A stretch of DNA of 64,000 nt from Edaphobacter aggregans DSM 19364 (lineage in GTDB: Bacteria > Acidobacteriota > Terriglobia > Terriglobales > Acidobacteriaceae). The notes below the pieces were generated by a model, which did not search any database, was not told the origin of the DNA, and saw only the letters and a program-made list of their open reading frames with translations. A program made the position numbers and the translations under genes. The stretch covers positions 18,815 through 82,814 of the forward strand of contig NZ_JQKI01000028.1 of NCBI RefSeq assembly GCF_000745965.1. The letters run 5' to 3'. How positions within the stretch are numbered: position 1 is the stretch's first letter; the number at the start of each line of letters is the position of its first letter. Positions 9,097 through 18,736 of the stretch are shown here, piece by piece.

Positions 9097-11541
9097 TTAC
9101 GCCGAGGCGTGAATCACCTCTTCCCGCACAGCCTCGTCCTCGGCCTCTTCCTGCACCGTCTTCGGCAGCGCGACCGCCAGCACCTGATCGATCTGCGTGG
9201 CGTAGTGAATCTTCACGCCCTCGATCTGGTCCGGAGTCAGGTCCTCTTCCACCTGCGTCTTGCACTCCAGCGGAAGAACCACGTCCCGCACTCCCGCGCG
9301 TTTGGCCGCAAGGAACTTCTCCTTGATGCCTCCCACCGGCAGCACGTTGCCGCTCAGCGTAATCTCCCCCGTCATCGCCGTCAGCGGATGCACCGGTGTG
9401 TCCGTCAGCAGACTCACCAGCGCCGTCGCCATCGTGATGCCGGCCGAAGGCCCATCCTTCGGAATCGCTCCCGCAGGCACGTGGATATGGATATCCGTCT
9501 CCTTCGTGAAGTCCTCCTCCAGCCCGAACTGGCTCGCGTTCGACCGAACCCAGGTCAGCGCCGCCTGCATGCTCTCCTTCATCACATCGCCGATCTGGCC
9601 CGTGATCGTGAAGCCGCCCTTGCCCTTCATCTTGTTCGCCTCGATAAAGAGCACGTCGCCTCCCGCCGGTGTCCACGCCAGGCCAACCGCCACGCCCGCG
9701 CGCTTCGTCCGCTCCGCGATCTCCGTGTCCACGCGAACCTTGATCCCGCCCAGGAACTCGTGAATCACCTCCGGAGTAATCGTGACCTTTTCCGTCGCTC
9801 CCTCGGCGATCTTGCGAGCCACCTTGCGTGCAACCGTTCCGATCCTCTGCTCCAGCTTGCGAACCCCGGCCTCACGCGTATAGTGCCGCGCAATCATTGC
9901 CACACTCTCCGTCGGGAACTCGATCATCCCCGGATCGACTCCGTTCTCCTTGACTTGCCGCGGAACCAGATACCGCTCCGCAATATTGACCTTCTCCTCC
10001 TCCGTGTAGCCGGTCAGTTCGATGATCTCCATCCGGTCCAGCAGCGGAGCAGGAATCGTGTCCAGCTGGTTCGCCGTGCAGATAAACAGAACCTTGCTCA
10101 GATCGAACGGCTGATCCAGATAGTTGTCCCGGAACGTATTGTTCTGCTCCGGATCCAGCGTCTCCAGCAGCGCGCTCGCAGGATCGCCTCTGAAGTCACG
10201 CCCCAGCTTATCGATCTCATCCAGCATGAAGACCGGGTCGTTCACCTCCACCCTCTTCAGGTGTTGAATGATCTGTCCCGGCAGAGCTCCGATGTACGTC
10301 CTGCGGTGGCCGCGGATCTCCGCCTCGTCATGCATGCCGCCCAGCGAGATGCGCGAGAACTTCCGTCCCAGCGCCTTCGCAATCGACCGCCCCAGCGAGG
10401 TCTTGCCCACGCCCGGAGGTCCGACGAAGCACAGAATCGGCCCCTTCATGTCCGGCTTCAGCCGCCGCACACTCAGGTAATCCAGAATCCGGTCCTTTAC
10501 CTTCTTCAACCCGTAGTGGTCCGCATCAAGAATCTCCTTCGCCTTCTTGATGTCCACCTCCGTTGCCGAGCTCTTCGCCCACGGCAGAACCGCCAGCCAC
10601 TCCACATAGTTCCGCGTCAGGCTGTAGTCAGCCGCCATCGGGCTCATCCTGCTCAGGCGCGCCAGCTCCTTCAACGCGTCCTTCTTCGTCTCGTCCGGCA
10701 TCCCGGCCGCTTCGATCTTCTCCCTCAGCTCGGCAATATCCTTCTGGCTCTCGTCAACATCTCCCAGCTCCTTCTGGATCGCCTTCAGCTGCTCGCGCAG
10801 GTAGTAGTCCCTCTGCGACTGCTGCACCGAGTCCTGAACCTCGCTCTGGATCTTGTTCCTCAGCTGCTGAACCTCGATCTCCTTCGCCAAGTGCTTGTTG
10901 ATCCGCTCCAGCCGAGCCGTCACATCCGGAGTCTCCAGAAGCTCCTGCTTGTCCGCCGTCGTCAAAAACGGCAGCGACGAGGCAATAAAGTCCGCCAGCC
11001 TCCCCGGCTCCTCGATGTTGATCGCAATCGTCTGCAGATCGTCCGACAGCGTTGGCGACGACGTAACAATCTGCTGAAACTGGCTCACCACATTCCGCTG
11101 CAGGGCCTCCGTCTCCGGAGTCTTCTCCGGCTCCGTCTCCGGAACCACCTCGAACTCCGCCGTCATAAACGGCGTCAGCTGCGTAAACTCGCCCAGCTGC
11201 ACCCGCTCATTGCCCTCCGTAAACACGAACAGGCTCTGGTTCGGCATCTTGACGACCTTGTGTACCGTCGCCCGCGTTCCTATCGCGAACAGATCCGCCG
11301 TCTGGGGCGCGTCCTGACGAGCATCCCGCTGCGCCACCACCAGGATCGACTTCTCCTCTCCCAGGGACTGGATCAGTTGAATCGAGCTGTCACGGCCCAC
11401 CGTCAAAGGCAGAACCGCATGCGGAAAGAGAACCGTATCGCGCACTGGCAAAACCGGAACCGGCCGCTTGCCATTCGCGCCCTCGCCCCCTTCGGCGTTC
11501 TTTGCTGTTGGCTTGATTACACTTACGAAGTCGTTTGCCAT
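9097..11541 (-). CDS. lon: ATP-dependent Lon protease
   Basis: An 814-residue cytoplasmic AAA+ protease that degrades misfolded and regulatory proteins. The N-terminal substrate-binding domain (~25-215) starts at VPVLPVRDTVLFPHAVLP. Walker A is GPPGVGKTSLG and Walker B VFMLDEIDKLG. The proteolytic dyad is the Ser of PKDGPSAGITMATAL and the Lys of LPVGGIKEKFLAAKRAG. The ATG at 11541 has AAGGA seven bases upstream. The frame extends 14 codons further up, but without a good ribosome site. Lon stands next to heat-shock genes but is a separate transcript, bounded by its own terminator. Confidence 0.97.
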   Translation of the reverse strand: MANDFVSVIKPTAKNAEGGEGANGKRPVPVLPVRDTVLFPHAVLPLTVGRDSSIQLIQSLGEEKSILVVAQRDARQDAPQTADLFAIGTRATVHKVVKMPNQSLFVFTEGNERVQLGEFTQLTPFMTAEFEVVPETEPEKTPETEALQRNVVSQFQQIVTSSPTLSDDLQTIAINIEEPGRLADFIASSLPFLTTADKQELLETPDVTARLERINKHLAKEIEVQQLRNKIQSEVQDSVQQSQRDYYLREQLKAIQKELGDVDESQKDIAELREKIEAAGMPDETKKDALKELARLSRMSPMAADYSLTRNYVEWLAVLPWAKSSATEVDIKKAKEILDADHYGLKKVKDRILDYLSVRRLKPDMKGPILCFVGPPGVGKTSLGRSIAKALGRKFSRISLGGMHDEAEIRGHRRTYIGALPGQIIQHLKRVEVNDPVFMLDEIDKLGRDFRGDPASALLETLDPEQNNTFRDNYLDQPFDLSKVLFICTANQLDTIPAPLLDRMEIIELTGYTEEEKVNIAERYLVPRQVKENGVDPGMIEFPTESVAMIARHYTREAGVRKLEQRIGTVARKVARKIAEGATEKVTITPEVIHEFLGGIKVRVDTEIAERTKRAGVAVGLAWTPAGGDVLFIEANKMKGKGGFTITGQIGDVMKESMQAALTWVRSNASQFGLEEDFTKETDIHIHVPAGAIPKDGPSAGITMATALVSLLTDTPVHPLTAMTGEITLSGNVLPVGGIKEKFLAAKRAGVRDVVLPLECKTQVEEDLTPDQIEGVKIHYATQIDQVLAVALPKTVQEEAEDEAVREEVIHASA

Positions 11542-11853
11542 TGAGTGTCCTTCTGTCAAATTATCAGATATTCGATGCAGCAACTATCATATAAGTCGCA
11601 ACCACCCAACTCAACCCAAACTCCAGGCCACGAATATACCCATGACTAGGCAAACCAGTGCATGTTCTCCTTAAGACGCCTCATTCATCCCCTCAGTATC
11701 GGCGCCCATCCCATTTTCTTGATCTCTTTTCCACCGCCGTCGCTCATTCTCCCCGATACCGGCAGCACGGTTCGTCATCGGCCCGGACGTCCGGCCATCC
11801 TTCTACCGAATCGTAGTCCCTTCCCTGCCACAAATGCCTGTTAACCCAAGGAC

Positions 11854-11902
11854 CGTCATTCTGACCCTGAGCGCAGTCGAAGCGGGAAGAATCTCAGTAG
11901 TT
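11854..11902 (+). repeat. R1 repeat, CATTCTGACCCTGAGCG variant
   Basis: CGTCATTCTGACCCTGAGCG, then CAGTCGAAGCGGGAAGAATC. The same sub-variant recurs near 41.7 kb. Confidence 0.75.
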
Positions 11903-11943
11903 CGCGTGCTCCGCCACCGCGGTTGTCGCTTCACCCGCACTTC

Positions 11944-11985
11944 GAAACCAGCGCCTTTGCTTCTGAAACCAGCGCCTTTGCTTCT
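11944..11985 (+). repeat. 21-bp tandem duplication
   Basis: Two exact adjacent copies of a 21-bp unit that starts GAAACCAGCGCC and ends TTTGCTTCT. Slippage or recombination at the edge of the following R3 element could have made it. Confidence 0.85.
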
Positions 11986-12085
11986 AAGGTAGAGCGGGGC
12001 TTCAGCCCCGCGTCTATACCCGTCGCGAAAAGGCGACGCACCACTCTGCCGAAGGCTGGAGCGAAGTCCGAAGGACGAAGCGACT
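11980..12085 (+). repeat. R3 dispersed element, copy 1
   Basis: TTCTAAGGTA, then a perfect hairpin GCGGGGC-TTCA-GCCCCGC, GTCT, and a 3' part with CACTCTGCCGAAGGC and GAAGTCCGAAGGACG. Copy 2 near 54.8 kb keeps the layout but has a different, still perfectly paired stem. Confidence 0.75.
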
Positions 12086-12110
12086 CAAATCTCAGCGAGG
12101 CCAAAAACCT

Positions 12111-12357
12111 TGTCAAGCCCCAAAACCACGTATCTCTCTCAATCCAAAAGAAATAAAAAGTGCCGATTAATTACCTCCGGTTTGCTAAACTCAAATCAGA
12201 ATCAGAAAAGAGAAAGCCCCAGCCACATAAGGCCGGGGCTTTCCCCTTTTGAATCAAGATTTTGACCCCTAAACCCTGAAGATTCAATATTTTAGGCTGT
12301 AGGAATCAAGCAAACCGAAGAAACAAAAGAACTTATCTTACCACCAGGGGGGAGGGG
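12111..12357 (+). repeat. R2 composite element, copy 1
   Basis: Modules in order: TGTCAAGCCCCAAAA; TGCCGATTAATTACCTCC; a -10-like TAAACT (12186-12191); a hairpin AAAGCCCC...GGGGCTTT (12213-12242) with T-rich flanks on both strands; AAGATTTTGACCCC; TTCAATATTTTAGG; and GGGGGGAGGGG ending exactly at the dnaJ stop codon. The hairpin probably also terminates dnaJ. A transcript started at the -10 box would be only about 50 nt. Confidence 0.75.
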
Positions 12358-13515
12358 TCAGTTGAACATCTCCTTCACCTTGTCCAAGATCCCCCGCGAG
12401 GTCGGCGTGTTTTCCACGTGCATTGTCTCGCCAAGCTGCCGCAGAAGCTCCTTCTGCTGTTTGTTGAGCTTCGCCGGCGTCTGCACCCGTATCTCGACGA
12501 TCAGGTCGCCCTTGCCCCGCTCGTTCAGGTGCGGAACGCCCTTACCACGCAGCTTGAACTCGCGCCCGCTCTGCGTGCCCTCGGGAATCTTGATCGTCTC
12601 GACCCCCTCGAGCGTCTGGATCTCAAGCTCCGTCCCCAGAGCAGCCTGCGGGAACGAGATCGGCAGAACGCAGTGCAGATCATCGCCGTCGCGCTCGAAG
12701 AACTTGTGCGCCCTCACGTTCAGGATCACGTAAAGGTCGCCCGAAGGCCCGCCGAACTTCCCGGCCTCGCCCTCGCCCTGATAGCGGATCCGCGTGTCCT
12801 GCTCGACGCCCGCCGGAACCTTCACCACGATCGTGTGCTCGGCCTGCAGCCTCGTCTCGCCGTGGCACGTCGGGCAAGGATCGACGATCAGCGTCCCTGT
12901 TCCGCCGCACACCGAGCAGGTCTTCGCCACCGAGAAGAAGCCCTGCTGGAACCTCTGCTGGCCGCGACCGCCGCACTGCGTGCACGTCACCGGCTGCTTG
13001 CCCTTGGCTGCGCCCGATCCGCGGCAGTCCCTGCACGCCTCGCTGCGGCGAATCTTGATCTCGCGCTCGACCCCGAAGACCGCCTCTTCGAACTCCAGCG
13101 TCAGGTCGTAGCGCAGATCGCGCCCGCGCTGCACCCGCGAGGCCTGACCGCGCGAGCCGCCCATGTTGAACATCTCGCCGAACAGGTCGCCGAAGATGTC
13201 CCCAAGGTCCTGAGCGTTGCCAAAGCCGCCGCCGAACGGGCTGCCGCCGAAGCCGCTGCCGCTCGAGCTGCCGTTGAACGCCGCATGGCCGTAGCGATCG
13301 TACGCCGCGCGCTTCTCCGGGTCGCTCAGAACCTGGTAAGCCTCGCTGCACTCCTTGAACTTCTCTTCGGCGGTGTGATCGCCCGGATTGCGGTCCGGAT
13401 GATACTGCATCGCAAGCTTGCGATAAGCCGTCTTCAGCTCCTGATCGGAAGCGTCCCGCGAGACGTTCAGCACTTCATAGAAATCGGTCTTGGTCACGTT
13501 TGCCGTCGCACTCAT
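12358..13515 (-). CDS. dnaJ: Chaperone DnaJ
   Basis: A 385-residue Hsp40 that delivers clients to DnaK and stimulates its ATPase. The J domain (~8-72) has the HPD motif in MQYHPDRNPGD. A Gly/Phe-rich linker follows, with SGSGFGGSPFGGGFG. Four zinc-binding repeats are seen (CRDCRGSG, CTQCGGRG, CSVCGGTG, CPTCHGET), then the C-terminal client-binding domains. It is the last gene of mrp-hrcA-grpE-dnaJ; dnaK is absent from the window. The stop codon abuts the R2 element. Confidence 0.97.
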   Translation of the reverse strand: MSATANVTKTDFYEVLNVSRDASDQELKTAYRKLAMQYHPDRNPGDHTAEEKFKECSEAYQVLSDPEKRAAYDRYGHAAFNGSSSGSGFGGSPFGGGFGNAQDLGDIFGDLFGEMFNMGGSRGQASRVQRGRDLRYDLTLEFEEAVFGVEREIKIRRSEACRDCRGSGAAKGKQPVTCTQCGGRGQQRFQQGFFSVAKTCSVCGGTGTLIVDPCPTCHGETRLQAEHTIVVKVPAGVEQDTRIRYQGEGEAGKFGGPSGDLYVILNVRAHKFFERDGDDLHCVLPISFPQAALGTELEIQTLEGVETIKIPEGTQSGREFKLRGKGVPHLNERGKGDLIVEIRVQTPAKLNKQQKELLRQLGETMHVENTPTSRGILDKVKEMFN

Positions 13516-13547
13516 TCTTTCAACAACTCCATCTTCAACAACCCAGA

Positions 13548-14111
13548 CTAGTCACTCACCATCGCCGGATTCACCGCGATCTTCACCAGCGCCGGACGAA
13601 GCAGCTTATCGCGGACCTTGTACCCGCAACGAACCTCTTCCAGCACCTGATGATCGGGAAACTCCTTGGTTTCGATGCTCCCCAGAGCTTCGTGGACTCG
13701 CGGGTCGAACTGCGCCCCGACGCTCTCCACCGGAACCACGTTCAGCCCGCGCAGAGCGTCTTCCATCTGCTTTAGAATCAGCTCCACGCCCCCGCGAAGT
13801 TGCTCGGCCGAACCATCCGACTTCAGCGCCAGCTGGAAGTTGTCCATCACGCCCAGGAACGGCTCAACCGTACTCGAAACCGTGTAATCGCGAGCGTCCT
13901 GACGCTCCTTCGCCTCGCGCCTGCGCGCATTGTCGAACTCCGCCTGCAGCCGCGCCAGCCGGTCCAGAAGCTGATCGCGCTCGCCCTTCACCTGCTCAAG
14001 CTCCACCTGAGCTGCATCCTGCACTGCCTCCTCAGAAGGAGTCGTCACAACATCACCCTCCTGCACGGCTTGCACAGTGGTCTCGTCCTGCATTGGATCA
14101 TGTCTCCTCAT
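13548..14111 (-). CDS. grpE: Nucleotide exchange factor GrpE
   Basis: About 187 residues. A disordered acidic N terminus is followed by a long coiled coil (EQVKGERDQLLDRLARLQAEF) and the C-terminal beta domain with DPRVHEALG, the family signature region. GrpE drives ADP release from DnaK. Start choice: the ATG at 14111 follows AGAGGG. The ATG at 14093, preceded by GAGGAGA, is equally possible. The frame continues upstream into hrcA, which is unlikely to be used. It is co-directional with hrcA and dnaJ and spaced for one operon. Confidence 0.93.
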   Translation of the reverse strand: MRRHDPMQDETTVQAVQEGDVVTTPSEEAVQDAAQVELEQVKGERDQLLDRLARLQAEFDNARRREAKERQDARDYTVSSTVEPFLGVMDNFQLALKSDGSAEQLRGGVELILKQMEDALRGLNVVPVESVGAQFDPRVHEALGSIETKEFPDHQVLEEVRCGYKVRDKLLRPALVKIAVNPAMVSD

Positions 14112-14169
14112 GGAATCGTTTCCCTCTTCTATTATCGCCCATCGCGCAATCCCAGGCGTAGAAGCCCAA

Positions 14170-15249
14170 CTACTCGTTTGGATGCAGGACAATCCGGTCG
14201 AAGACCCGAGACAGATAGCCGACCGCGTTCATCGTGTTCTCGTAGTCCATCCGCGTGCTTCCGATCACCCCGATCGTCCCGCGATTCTCGCCCCCCATCC
14301 GCGCCGGCGCCGCGATCAGCACCAACCCAGCCATCTCCGGAGCCTGCTCCTCGAGATCGAAGACCACGCGAACGCTCTCCTGCCGAGAGTCGATATACGC
14401 ATTCAGCAGCTCCACCAGCCTCTGCTTGGCTTCAAGTGCGACCAGCATTTCGCGCAGCCGTTCGCCATCAACCTGCGTTCCAATCAGGTTCGCCACGCCC
14501 TCGACGTAGACCGACGCAACAGGAGTCTCCGCCGCCGGAACCGTCTTCACCCAGAGCTGCTGTACCGAGTTCAGCAGCCGCTGATACTCCGTGCGCTCGC
14601 GCTCCACCATCCGCGCCAGCTCCGCGCGAACCTGCTCTACGCTCCAGCCCCGGAAGTGCTCGTTCAGAAAGTTCGCCGCCGTCTCCAGCTCGCCCAGCGT
14701 CAGGTCATGATCGAGCGCCAAAACACGGTCGCGAACCATTCCCGACCGCGTCACCACAACCGCCAGAACCCGCGCCGGAGCCAGCCGCGAGAAGTGCACA
14801 TGCTCCAGCGCATCGCCCTCCGCAGCCGTCGCAATCGCAAGCCCGACGCCGCTTGAAAGCGTCGCCAGCACATGCGACGTTCGTTCCAGCACCGCCTGCG
14901 TTCCCGCAACGCCCACAAAGCTCGAATCGATCTGCCGCCGCGACCGCGCCGGAAGCCGCCCGGCATCGATCCGCGGATGCGCCCCACCGCTCAGCTGTTC
15001 CACGTACATCCGGAACGCGCGCGCCGTCGGAATCCGCCCCGCCGAGGTATGCGGCTGCTCCAGCAAACCCGCCTCGGCCAACTCCGCCATCTCGTTGCGG
15101 ATGGTCGCCGAGCTCATCGCCGGAATCTCGCCGTACGCCAGCCGCGCAATCGTTCCCGAACCCACAGGTTCGCCGGTCGCGATATAGCTCTCGATGATGG
15201 CCGTCAGGATGGCCCGCTGCCGCGCCGTGATCCGCCCTTCCTCTGCCAT
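14170..15249 (-). CDS. hrcA: Heat-inducible transcription repressor HrcA
   Basis: A 359-residue repressor that normally binds CIRCE operators of chaperone genes. The N-terminal winged helix (ITARQRAILTAIIESYIATG, PVGSGTIA, SSATIRNEMAELAEAGLLEQ) and SAGRIPTARAFRMYV are diagnostic, and a GAF-like domain follows. The ATG at 15249 has GGGAGGA seven bases upstream. I see no CIRCE inverted repeat (TTAGCACTC-N9-GAGTGCTAA) before this operon or elsewhere in the window, so its targets may lie at groESL or dnaK. Confidence 0.95.
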   Translation of the reverse strand: MAEEGRITARQRAILTAIIESYIATGEPVGSGTIARLAYGEIPAMSSATIRNEMAELAEAGLLEQPHTSAGRIPTARAFRMYVEQLSGGAHPRIDAGRLPARSRRQIDSSFVGVAGTQAVLERTSHVLATLSSGVGLAIATAAEGDALEHVHFSRLAPARVLAVVVTRSGMVRDRVLALDHDLTLGELETAANFLNEHFRGWSVEQVRAELARMVERERTEYQRLLNSVQQLWVKTVPAAETPVASVYVEGVANLIGTQVDGERLREMLVALEAKQRLVELLNAYIDSRQESVRVVFDLEEQAPEMAGLVLIAAPARMGGENRGTIGVIGSTRMDYENTMNAVGYLSRVFDRIVLHPNE

Positions 15250-15296
15250 CGCGATTCCTCCCGCTCGAGTCCAGTCTACCGTTACCGTCAACAGGC

Positions 15297-16130
15297 CTAA
15301 CTGATCTCCAGCACGTCCTCACTCTTAGACGCAGCCTCGCGCGCCTTGTCGGCCACGCGCCGAGCCACCGCATAGAACTCCGCCGAAAGCTTCGCTTCCG
15401 GCCCCGCAAGCGCAACCGGAAGTCCTTTGTCGCCGCCCTCGCGGATCGTCGGACTCAGCTCCAGCGCGCCCAGAAACGGCAGCCCGAACTGTGCCGCCGT
15501 CCGCTCCGTTCCGCCGGCGCCAAACACATCGATCACCTCGCCCGAAGGCAGCGTCATCTGCGACATATTCTCCACCAGACCCAGAACCTCGACCTTCACC
15601 TGGTGAAACATCTCCAGCGCCTTCCGAGCATCCTCGAGCGCGACGCTCGATCCCGTCGAGACCACGATCGCCCCGGTGAGCGGAACCGTCTGGACCAGCG
15701 AGATCACAACATCGCCCGTCCCCGGAGGAAGGTCGATGATCAGGTAGTCCAGCTCGCCCCACTCCACCTGCTGCAGAAACTGCCGGATGATCTGGTGCAG
15801 CATCGGCCCGCGCATCACCAGCGGCTTGTCCCCCGGCGAGATCAGCCCAATCGAGATGAATTTCACCCCGTGCGCCAGGATCGGCTCGATGCGGTTCCCT
15901 TCGAGCACGCTCGGCTGCCGCGTCGCTCCCAGCATCGTCGGCACGTTCGGCCCATAGATATCGGCGTCGATCAGCCCGACCTTATAACCCAGCTTGCCCA
16001 GCGCAACCGCCAGGTTCACCGCGATCGTTGTCTTGCCGACCCCGCCCTTGCCGCTGCCAACTGCTACAACGTGCGCCACTCCAGGCAGAGGCTGCGGCCC
16101 CTGCGGAACTCCTGCTCCCATGTGTCCCAT
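15297..16130 (-). CDS. mrp: Mrp/NBP35-type P-loop ATPase lacking all cysteines
   Basis: A 277-residue ParA-like ATPase of the Mrp/ApbC family, whose members usually carry and transfer Fe-S clusters. The deviant Walker A is GSGKGGVGKTTIAVNLA, followed by DADIYGPNVPTMLG and LIIDLPPGTGDV. The usual N-terminal MIP18-like (DUF59) domain is missing. The CxxC that should follow ENMS is replaced by ENMSQMTLPSGEVIDVFG. No Cys occurs in the predicted protein, so it cannot hold a cluster the known way. The ATG at 16130 has AGGAGAGGG just upstream. First gene before hrcA, 47 nt apart. Confidence 0.92.
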   Translation of the reverse strand: MGHMGAGVPQGPQPLPGVAHVVAVGSGKGGVGKTTIAVNLAVALGKLGYKVGLIDADIYGPNVPTMLGATRQPSVLEGNRIEPILAHGVKFISIGLISPGDKPLVMRGPMLHQIIRQFLQQVEWGELDYLIIDLPPGTGDVVISLVQTVPLTGAIVVSTGSSVALEDARKALEMFHQVKVEVLGLVENMSQMTLPSGEVIDVFGAGGTERTAAQFGLPFLGALELSPTIREGGDKGLPVALAGPEAKLSAEFYAVARRVADKAREAASKSEDVLEIS

Positions 16131-16168
16131 AACCCTCTCCTGATCTCTTTTCACGGCGCGCGAACGCG

Positions 16169-16690
16169 TCAGATATGCCACTCATCGCCGAGCGCGGCGC
16201 GCATCTCCTTCTTGCGCTGCGTCTCGCCTGCCCGCATCTCGCGGCGGCGTCCTGCGTCTTCGAACCGCCGCTTCTGGTGCTCCGTCTCCGGAATCACTTG
16301 CGGCACAACAATCCTGCTCCCTTCCTTATCCACAGCGACAAAGGTGAGATACGCCGACGAGACGTGACGCAATCTGTTCTTCCGGACGTCCTCCACCATC
16401 GCCTTCACCCCAACCTCCATCGAGGTGCGATACGCGCGATTCACACTGGCCTTCAGGATCAGCAGATCGCCCACACGCACCGGCGCGACGAAGTCCAGAT
16501 GATCCATGCTCGCCGTCACCGTAGTGGCCCGTGCATGACGGCTCGCCGCCATCGCTCCAACCAGGTCGATATACTGCATCAACCGTCCGCCAAAGAGATT
16601 TCCCAGGGCATTCGCGTCCGAGGGAAAGATAATCTCACTGCGTTCCGATTGCGACTCGCATACCGTTCTTGCCAAAACTACGTCACTCAT
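16169..16690 (-). CDS. Hotdog-fold acyl-CoA thioesterase
   Basis: About 173 residues of the YciA/BFIT-type acyl-CoA hydrolase family. DANALGNLFGGRLMQYIDLVG contains the hotdog helix, and the catalytic Asn/Asp region, TVTASMDHLDFVAPVRVGD and a charged C-terminal tail follow. It hydrolyses acyl-CoA to CoA and acid; chain length is not predictable. The ATG at 16690 lies eight bases from a TACACT box, so the mRNA would be nearly leaderless. A longer start 13 codons up exists. It is the gene before mrp on the same strand. Confidence 0.88.
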   Translation of the reverse strand: MSDVVLARTVCESQSERSEIIFPSDANALGNLFGGRLMQYIDLVGAMAASRHARATTVTASMDHLDFVAPVRVGDLLILKASVNRAYRTSMEVGVKAMVEDVRKNRLRHVSSAYLTFVAVDKEGSRIVVPQVIPETEHQKRRFEDAGRRREMRAGETQRKKEMRAALGDEWHI

Positions 16691-16752
16691 CCCTTTCCAG
16701 TGTAAATCGCGACGGCTTGCCAACTCCATGCGAGACAGCGCACCATCGTTCT

Positions 16753-17064
16753 ATGGATCGAATCGCGCTTCTCAACCAAGTGCTCGAGCAGAACCCTGCC
16801 GATGCCTTTGCCCGTTACGGCCTGGCGATGGCTCACCTCTCGGAAGGCCGAACCGACGACGCGCTCGCCGAGTTCGACATCCTCATTCGGCACAATCCCG
16901 AGTACATTCCGGCCTACCAGATGTCCGCCCAGACGTTCGCCAAACTCGGCCGCTCCGCCGAGGCCATCGAGCGCCTACGCCACGGCATCGCCACCGCCGT
17001 CCGGCACGGCAACGCCCACGCCGCCTCCGAGATGCAGGCCCTGCTCGACGATCTCGCACACTGA
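16753..17064 (+). CDS. Small TPR-repeat protein
   Basis: A 103-residue all-helical protein. ALLNQVLEQNPADAFARYGL and AEFDILIRHNPEYIPAYQMS are tetratricopeptide-like repeats, used for protein-protein contacts. No signal peptide. It starts 62 bases from the divergent thioesterase gene and ends 50 bases before the MoxR-like ATPase. No clear ribosome site is seen. The partner is unknown. Confidence 0.75.
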   Translation: MDRIALLNQVLEQNPADAFARYGLAMAHLSEGRTDDALAEFDILIRHNPEYIPAYQMSAQTFAKLGRSAEAIERLRHGIATAVRHGNAHAASEMQALLDDLAH

Positions 17065-17102
17065 CGCCACTCCCATCGAACCCTTCGCCCGCCCCGAACA
17101 TC

Positions 17103-17114
17103 TATACTCTCACC
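17103..17114 (+). promoter_or_regulatory. -10 box at leaderless distance from the AAA+ ATPase gene
   Basis: TATACT lies six bases before the ATG, which places transcription start at or next to the start codon. There is no Shine-Dalgarno sequence. Confidence 0.5.
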
Positions 17115-18656
<1,542 letters not shown>

Positions 18657-18736
18657 GAATCGGTTCCCGCATGCAGGCCGAATGACAAATATTTCTTAGT
18701 GCAACTCAGGATTCTGGGATACATTGAGCTGCTGCA

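Larger units (their letters stand above)
11542..12110. other. Intergenic region rich in repeats
   Basis: Together with the following R2 element this makes an 816-bp gap between lon and dnaJ. It holds an R1 variant, a 21-bp tandem duplication and an R3 element. Open frames here read through the repeats and are not believable genes. Confidence 0.6.

Noticed and set aside
11923..12156. Plus-strand frame of 77 codons between lon and dnaJ
   Set aside because: It reads through the 21-bp tandem duplication and the R3 repeat; there is no ribosome site, and the product is a repeat translation.
14170..15291. CIRCE operator for hrcA/grpE/dnaJ
   Set aside because: No TTAGCACTC-N9-GAGTGCTAA-like inverted repeat was found upstream of hrcA, mrp or any chaperone gene here.
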